A stretch of DNA of 64,000 nt. Origin: Solen grandis (Eukaryota > Mollusca > Bivalvia > Adapedonta > Solenidae). The stretch is from positions 41,838,682 to 41,902,681 of the forward strand of contig CM037785.1 of the NCBI GenBank assembly GCA_021229015.1. Direction: 5' to 3'. A program made the translations under genes and the position numbers. Of this stretch, positions 52,201 through 61,200 are shown piece by piece; the stretch's first letter is position 1, and each line of letters starts with the position of its first letter. The notes below the pieces were generated by a model. It was not told where the DNA came from, searched no databases, and saw only the letters and a list, made by a program, of their open reading frames with translations.

Positions 52201-55200
52201 AACTTGGAATTATTACTTCTGGAAAAAAGTCAGAAAAACTTCCAAAAACATTGTAGACCTTCAGAATGACCTAATTTATTGATGTAATATAATTATATAA
52301 CGACAAGGAGTTGGCAGAGAGCTTCAGGAGACCTCTATAAATTGGCTCCACTTTTGTTACTACCCCTGTGCTGGCATGAGCAGGTTTGATACACTGCCAA
52401 CAGCAACTATGAGCCTGACACACACGCAGCCTGTTGTCGACATCCTTTTCAATGTCCCAATTGCTCTTCACAGATTGGTTTACATTTTAATTACATCCAA
52501 CTTCCACACATAGAAGACCCACTGATTCATCAATTATTCCTCTATCCACAACTCTATAAACCTCTGCACAGCCTTGACAAGCTTTTTAAGTGATGTTTAT
52601 GGTAATATTAATGTTTTCATGAACTTCATCGTCTAATCCAGGAATGTAACAACATTACAAATCAATACCAAAGAAGAAATTGACACCTCTGAATACAAAC
52701 TTAGCTGGCATGATAAACCACAAATTGTTGTAATGATATGCTCACTGCAGCCTAATATGTGCAATATAACACCTTAAAATCTTGGATTTAACGTCTAACA
52801 AAGATCAGCTATATACTTTCAACTTGTATATACACCTCCATAACAGCAATGTACATGATATAAGAAATACATAAACATATAGTATATTTAGTAGCAATTT
52901 CCCACTCTTGACATAATATGGTGATAAAATGTTTTAGCCTAATATAAGTAGCCACTTGATTCATAATCAAACTTAAACTTGACAATACAGCTACATTATA
53001 CAGTATCCTTTTCTACACCACAGTTCCCACAACTTAAAATTACTAGCTAGTTGAGAGCATCCCTACCAACTCTACCAAACCTAATCTAACCATTTTACAC
53101 CAGTCTTGCCTCTACCACTCTACAGCACTCTGGACCAAGACTACTCATTTTACACTCATCTGAACCCCTTCTTTTTTACACAAGTCTTACCTCTACCACT
53201 CTACAGCACTCTGGACCAAGACTACTCATTTTACACTCATCTGAACCCCTTCTTTTTTACACAAGTCTTACCTCTACCACTCTACAGCACTCTGGACCAA
53301 ACTACTCATTTTACACTCATCTGAACCCCTTCTTTTTACACAAGTCTTACCTCTATCTACAGCACTCTGGACCAAGACTACTCATTTTACACTCATCTGA
53401 ACCCCTTCTTTTTTACACAAGTCTTACCTCTACCACTCTACAGCACTCTGGACCATAACAACTCACTCTACACTCTCACCATCCTGAAACATGGATTCTC
53501 CCCACTACCCTCCATCCCAACTTTGAAACACTCTGGCACTCTGTATTAGCTACTGGTCAGACACAAGAACCTGTTTCCAATGATGCATCTCTGTACTTAC
53601 ATCGCCACTCCAGCTGCCTCGTATTTCTGCCACTGTTAATTAACTGCAGAGTTAATTAGATGATAAGTTTCACTGATATAGACTTCTATCCTCTTGTTTC
53701 CCAAAGTCACAATGTCTTGTGGTATATAAGGAAACATGTGCCCATCAGACTTGATTTTTGTTTCTTGAGTAACACTTCCTGAGAAAAACTCAACCATCTT
53801 TTTGAAGAAACTATGCTTTAAAGGCCTTTTTAAAAAATCTATTAGGTTTAATTAAGTTAAGTTGATTATTTTTACTGGCATGTACTTACTTTCAAACTGA
53901 ATTTTTAGAGTAAACCAGGAATTTACAGAGAGCAAATTTCTAGATTTTCCATCTTCATACAGAAGATTGATCTATAGCCCTTTTAAAATCAAAAACCTGC
54001 TTGAGCTTCCAAGGGGTTCAAAGTTCTCCCTCATTTCCAAAGTTTTAAATTTCTACCATCTTTCTGATACACAGGGTAAATACTGAATCTGACTGCCATA
54101 AAACCTGACACAAATAACGATTTCTATAACCTGCAAAAAGGGACCCCAATTCTTAATGTAATTGGACCCCTAAAATGAACCAAACTGAGTCCAAAGAACC
54201 CCGGATCTTGACCATGTAGTAATAACTGTAAATTACCTTTGTACAGCCTATCATTGTTAAATCAATTTTTGCTAGGTTGATTTACTTCATATCTGATCTT
54301 TAACCCTTTCCCTCATATAGACTCATTTTGACGCACTCAATAGGTACCACATAAAGCCTGATCTGCAGAATATCACAGTTAAACCTTACCAAATTTAATT
54401 ACAAAATCCTCATTTCCAGACCACTGAGGAGCAGCGAACAGCATAAAACCTGATCAGCCTGCGAGTTACTCGCAGGCTGATCTGGTTTTATGTTGTTTGC
54501 ATAGGTCTTTTCATGGTTTCCTCTATGAGGGAAAGGGTTAAAAAGGAAATAAAATCATGTGTTTCCACAAAATTGTTTAAACTGATAGGGTTTTTTTTTC
54601 CTTCTTCTTCTTTTCCAATGTTATAATTGCTCATCATACGAATAATGAAGATTCAGTTTGTCTAGTCTAATGCTGTTACAATTTTATACACCTTGCTATA
54701 TAATTTTGCTTAAACACAGTAATTCATAATCATTAATTCTTGTTTAAAACCTTTCCGTCATTTGAGTGCATTAACAACACTTGATTCAAGTAATTTGATA
54801 AAAACTTCCCATAATTATCTATATACCATTTTTTTTAACTTGACAATCCTTCAACACACTCTGACTAGACCTTAATGTTTGCTAGCAAATACATTTCAGA
54901 AAGAGTTATTTGCATTTACTTAAATTCATGTAAATCGTTTAAAGCTTTCCGTAGCTGCCTCTGTTCCATTTAAACAATTTCACCTAAAAATATCTGCTGT
55001 TTTCCTGACCTACATAGTTAACAATGGTCAGTAAACTAACTAAAATGTAGCACTTTGTTTCATCTCTTCTCATAGGAGATAAGCTGATCATTGTTACAGA
55101 ATTTAACCCTGCTCTATCTACTGCACTGGAAACCTCTGTTTGCGAAAAGGGGATATTTTCTCATCGAGTAGACAACACTGATAGTATTGACATGATACTA

Positions 55201-58200
55201 TAAATGTTAACAGTCAAACATTTAGACTGGACTGCATTTCATGACTTAGCAGTTTGCATTCTGCATACATTTAGACTTGACTGCATTCCATGACATAGCA
55301 GTTTCAGTAACATAGTTGTTTATATATATTCCTATACATATAGACTGGACTGCATTCAAAAACATGGTGGTTTACATATTCCTACATATAGACTGGACTG
55401 CATTCATAACATAGTGGTTTATATATACCTACATATAGTTGTTGTTGTATTGGGGTTTACCGTCGCTGCAATAGTATTTCAATCATATAGCGACATCCAG
55501 CTAATTATAGGTGGAGGAAGACCCCGAGTACACAGAGGTACCCGGGTAGAACCACCAACCTACCGCAAGCCAGATGGAAGGCTTCCTCACATGAAAAATC
55601 CGAAGTCCCTACCGGGATTCGAACCCACAGCGGTGAGGGGCTGAGAGATTTGTAGTCCACTCCTACATATAGACTGGACTGCATTCATAACATAGTTGTT
55701 TATATATTCCTACATACAGACTGGACTGCATTCATAACAGTGGTTTTTATATTCCTACATACAGACTGGACTGCATTCATAACATAGTTGTTTATATATT
55801 CCTACATACAGACTGGACTGCATTCATAACATAGTTGTTTATATATTCCTACATACAGACTGGACTGCATTCATAACATAGTTGTTTATATATTCCTACA
55901 TACAGACTGGACTGCATTCATAACATAGTTGTTTATATATTCCTACATACAGACTGGACTGCATTCATAACATAGCGGTTTTTATATTCCTACATACAGA
56001 CTGGACTGCATTCATAACATAGTTGTTTATATATTCCTACATACAGACTGGACTGCATTCATAACATAGTGGTTTTTATATTCCTACATACAGACTGGAC
56101 TGCATTCATAACATAGTGGTTTATATATTCCTACATACAGACTGGACTGCATGCATAACATAGTTGTTTTTATATTCCTACATACAGACTGGACTGCATT
56201 CATAACATAGTGGTTTTTATATTCCTACATACAGACTGGACTGCATTCATAACATAGTTGTTTATATATTCCTACATACAGACTGGACTGCATTCATAAC
56301 ATAGTTGTTTTTTATATTCCTACATACAGACTGGACTGCATTCATAACATAGTGGTTTTTATATTCCTACATACAGACTGGACTGCATTCATAACATAGT
56401 GGTTTTTATATTCGTACATTAAGACTGGGCTACAGTCTGTATATATTTAGACTGGACTACATTCTATAACTATAAGCAAGTTGTTTTTTTAAGGGGGTGG
56501 TGGGGGGGTGTCTTTCTTTCTTTTTTTTTTTTTGAATATTCTTTTCCTTAATGAAGAAAAATCTAAATAAATCTCTCGTTGCTTCACTGACATATCTTTT
56601 AAATTAACCTTTTATCTCAGATAGACATGTCTGTATATGATGCCATGGCAAATTGAGAATACTTAAAGAATAAGGTTTACTCTGTTTCCCCATACAAACA
56701 AACCAAATAGGATGGATCAGAGTATGAGAAAATTCAAGTTTTATACATACCCTGTATATTTGGTTAATTAATTTTCATGATGTTATACATTTGTACATAG
56801 ATATTCATGAGTTTGAGGGTTAAATTAAATAAGTGGTTGAAACTGATAAAAATAAAGAAGATTATACATCAGCAATGATTGTTACAAATTAAAGAAACCT
56901 TCATGCTCAACTTTGATATTTAAAACATTAAAATTTAATGTTACAAGACTCTTTAATACAAAGTTATACATTTTGCATATTGGAAACTGCACGAACAGCC
57001 TTCACAGTTATGTTCTGAAAGATCATTTTTCAATGGAAAATTCAAATTCAAAGCCAACTGGATTAGTCTAGCTTTCAAAAGCAAGTTGATAACAGATTCT
57101 GGCAAAAACATTTGATAGACCAGCAAAAGCCTTGCAGTCTGACATATCTGCAGGAGGTGCCAGGTATAATGTGCAAAGTCACACATTGGTTGCAGACAGA
57201 CTGGTTTAATGTCAAGATCTATCACCCTCCTGTATACAGAGGTCTTTTAGTGATCGAAATCATTTTTGAAGGAATTAACAGAAGGAAAATAAACAAGAGG
57301 GCCATGGATTTGTAGTTGCATGATTGCACAGCTTTCTACAATCTGGTTAAATGACATCACAGAATTTAACCTTGTGATCCTCTATATGCCAATTAGTTTC
57401 AGAAATATCATATGTAATTTAAAGGGCACAACATACATCCAAAATGATTTTATAGAATTGACCAGGACTGGCAATCTCCCTGCAGAGTTGTCGTTCTTCC
57501 TCACATAACATCTCTGCAACGGGCTCAATGACAAGTATCTTGTCAAAACAGAAAGCACTCATTTAATGCAGATTTCTGTGTATTTTACAGATCTAAAGTA
57601 TAGAAACATTAAATAAATACTTTTTGAATCATCATAAAACGTATGTAAAATATTAATTTTAATTGTTATTATCGGAACTATTTTCTGCCTTATTTCTCCG
57701 ATGGGAACAATCCTCAAACGCTCGTCTGCAAATGCAAATATTTACAGGTTCAACCAGATATCGTAATTAAAAGCCAGCTTTTTATTTTCATAATTTGTAA
57801 TTTTAATGACCATTTCGATCAGGATCAGTGGTGCTATTTATATATATTTCACAGTTTAAGGAGCCTATCTAGTCTCTTTCAAATTAAATATTTGAACAAC
57901 AGTCTGGATGACGTCATATATTTGGAACTACTTTCTGAGCCCACCACAGAGGTGAATGTAATGTAAGCCGATGTGTAAGAGAGTGCAGGACTGGTGCTGA
58001 CTCAATCAACAAATAGTCACACACAGTCAATGGTTAACAGCAAACTAGTACAAAACCCTTGTCACACACACTTTTTCCTCACATTTCTGGTTTATTCTTG
58101 TACCGAATTTCTCTAGGGTTACTTAGAACACAAATACTGGTGACAAGCAGTGTCCTGGCCACAAGCAGGCTACCTGACACCTACTGACCAGCAGACAAGC

Positions 58201-61200
58201 AGGCCACCGAACTCTACTGACCGATAGCTGCCACCTCACTTGGGACCAACAAGAAAAGACATTGTAGCATTGACCATTACTCGGAATAAAACATACTGCA
58301 CAGTCTTTTAAAATACACACAAGTTGCTTGATTCACAATCAAATAATCACTTGAGCTTAATATGAATTACTGACCAAAATACTAAAATGTCCTGTGTTAT
58401 ACTTAAATAACTGGCTTCCCTCTCTCAAAACTTTAAATTTCATTCCTTTCATTTAATACTAATAAAATGTTCTCTTCTTCAAATTTTTTGTAGTGACTTC
58501 TATACATTATAACTTAAATTTCAAAAATAAGTCAATTCTGCTGGAGATCTTGGCAAAATCCTTTTCAAGTGGCATCACCGATTCACTTTTTTCAACAAAT
58601 ACACTGCTTCTGAAGGTTTGGCACAAGGAACTAATATCTCACTGATTCAAAATCTGCCTTATAAAATGTTACTTGAACCTCTTGCCTGAAGTGGCATTGA
58701 CACACATCTATGAAGAGATGTCCAGGGATATTCCTGTTCTTGATGATCCCAAAAGAAATCCTGAATTACACAAAAGAGCACAATATTGCATCACTCAATC
58801 CTCTGGCTACACAGACTGCTGGACCCCTCAACTATATATCCTTCACCTGGGCAAGCCAAACCGCATATGACATCCCATTTCTCAGACAACAGACTGTTTA
58901 CCTGTGTGTGTTATCTCTTATCACAGCTTGTTGAACACCAGACAGCCTGCCCAGTGCTGTCAAGGACATACAGACACACGCACAGACAGAGCACGTTTCA
59001 TGCTCTTGACCAATTTACTGATGTTATCAGATAAACAAAGATACTGGGATGCTGCACAATTAAATCCGATCCGCCAACCTGACATTGGGACTGCTTGCAC
59101 CAGGTCAAACTCATAATAACTGAGACCACCAAAGTCGATCGTATTGAACAATTTTGAAAAGGTACCAGCGAATCAAATCAATATCCTTAGTCTACAATTA
59201 TCGATACCCCAATCTGTAAACACTATGTGTCAATCAATTATTATATAACAGGTTGTAAAGATTCAGAAATCTAAATTATGGGAATTATATAATATACATT
59301 ACTTGTAAAGGTCAACAATAAATAATCAATAATGCTTAAGTCAAAACCTTTATTAGGGGTCACCTCTGAATATCAGCCACCTTAAAAATCAGAAAACCTG
59401 TCTGAATGGATTACCAGCAATAAATTTATTGACAATGTTTGAAACTGGACATATGAATAACAGCAGACCTGTAAACAAAGGTCAGTCAATGGATTGAAAA
59501 CTCAGACCTCTGAATAATAGCCAACCTATGAACAAAGGCCAATAAAAAAAATCATTGAGATCAGAGAATATTTACAGCCAAGTTGTGAACAAAGGCAAAG
59601 AACTGAATTTATTGAAAACATACAGCCAACCTGTGAACAAACGCCAAGCACTGAATTTCATTGAAAATTGAACCTCTGAATAACAGCAACCTCTATTTAA
59701 CAGCCAGTTTTCACTTTCCCTTGAGTGGCATTTAATGTTCTGATATATATAAGTTTTACTCATCTGTCCAGCAAAGTCATCTCAGACTGGGTCAGATATG
59801 AGCGACACACCATGCATGGAATCAACTATGAAAGAGTACAACTTCAGAATTGGGGGTCTGTACCTGCCCTCCTTAGGCCAAGCAATCTCCTGATTAGATG
59901 TAAACACCTCACTGCAGGATGAGACTGAATAATTAATCTCCACAGAACCCTACTTTTCACTGATCTCAGTCCAATTTCACCAAAAGCCCTCTTGCAGGCC
60001 TACTGGATGATACTTAGCAAGTCAGAGAATGCCTTTTACCAAACATATCTCAAATTGAGATTTTTTTTAAATGAAATATCTTATAAATTTTATTACTACA
60101 ATTTTGAAGCTATGAAAAAAATAAAATAAAAACTGAAGATCTTAACCAGTAAGAACAAAAAATGGCTGTAATAATATACTAATTTATACACAATTTTAAC
60201 ATAATATTTTACGACACTCCAGCGCAGTAGAGCTAGTGGCTCACACCAATCACTGCCACACTTGAGTTACTACATGTCCATGGTGTGTAACAAATTGGTT
60301 GGTTACCTGTTATTTAGCAGAAATTCAGCTATTTTTCTACTGATCTCCTGCGTTGGGTAATTATACATTACAAAGAAGTCCCAGTTATTCAACATTTTGA
60401 AAGTCTTCAGTTGAGTCAGAGAAGTCTTGTGAAATAGACTTAAGAGCTACTGGGATAATAGACTGATTACCTGGAAAAATGTCATTGATCAATTTTCAGA
60501 CATTATATAAAAATTATCACTATTAAAAAAATTTAATAAGATTGATTGATTGATTTTTGAGTTTACTGTCACAGTATTATAGTCATATCAGCAACGTCCA
60601 GCTAATTACAAGTGGAGGAAGACCCCAAATGCACAGAGACATTCGGATAGAACCACCGACCTTCCACAAGCCAGCTGGAAGGCTTCATCACATGAAAATC
60701 CAAATGACCTTGCCAGGACTCAAACCCATGTGGTGCATTTGAAAAGAAGCAGATTCTTGAATATACCCACATTTGACTTCATGTATATTAATTACTCTTC
60801 ATTATACATTGTATATTATGATATATGAAACAATGTTTTTTTCTTTGGCAAGCAGACTGATCTGCCTGCCAAGTCATTAAAACATATCTATTGTGAGGTA
60901 AAGGGGTTAAAAACAAACATTATTTAGGCACAATATTGGTGTCTAAACATGGATACAGGTAGTGTAGACACATGGTCAACTGCCATCAAGGCATTAATTA
61001 GCCTACTAGCTTGAATTCTACCGACTAACTAAATCCACTCTGCTTCAACATCAATAGAATGAATTGGCAGGCATTGAAATTTGACCTAAGCAGTCTGTTT
61101 GCAGACCTTATTTGAAGAAAGAATTTAATATCTTCACATGACTACAGCACCTATACAAGTAGAACCCTACCTTCATGTAGTTCTTGTTTAAAAGACTTGA

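Noticed and set aside
53106..53324. Repetitive small secreted protein
   Set aside because: Product of an 81-bp minisatellite whose period is a multiple of three.
55215..56465. CRISPR-like array of regular repeats
   Set aside because: Units are contiguous with no unique spacers; it is a minisatellite in a eukaryotic genome.
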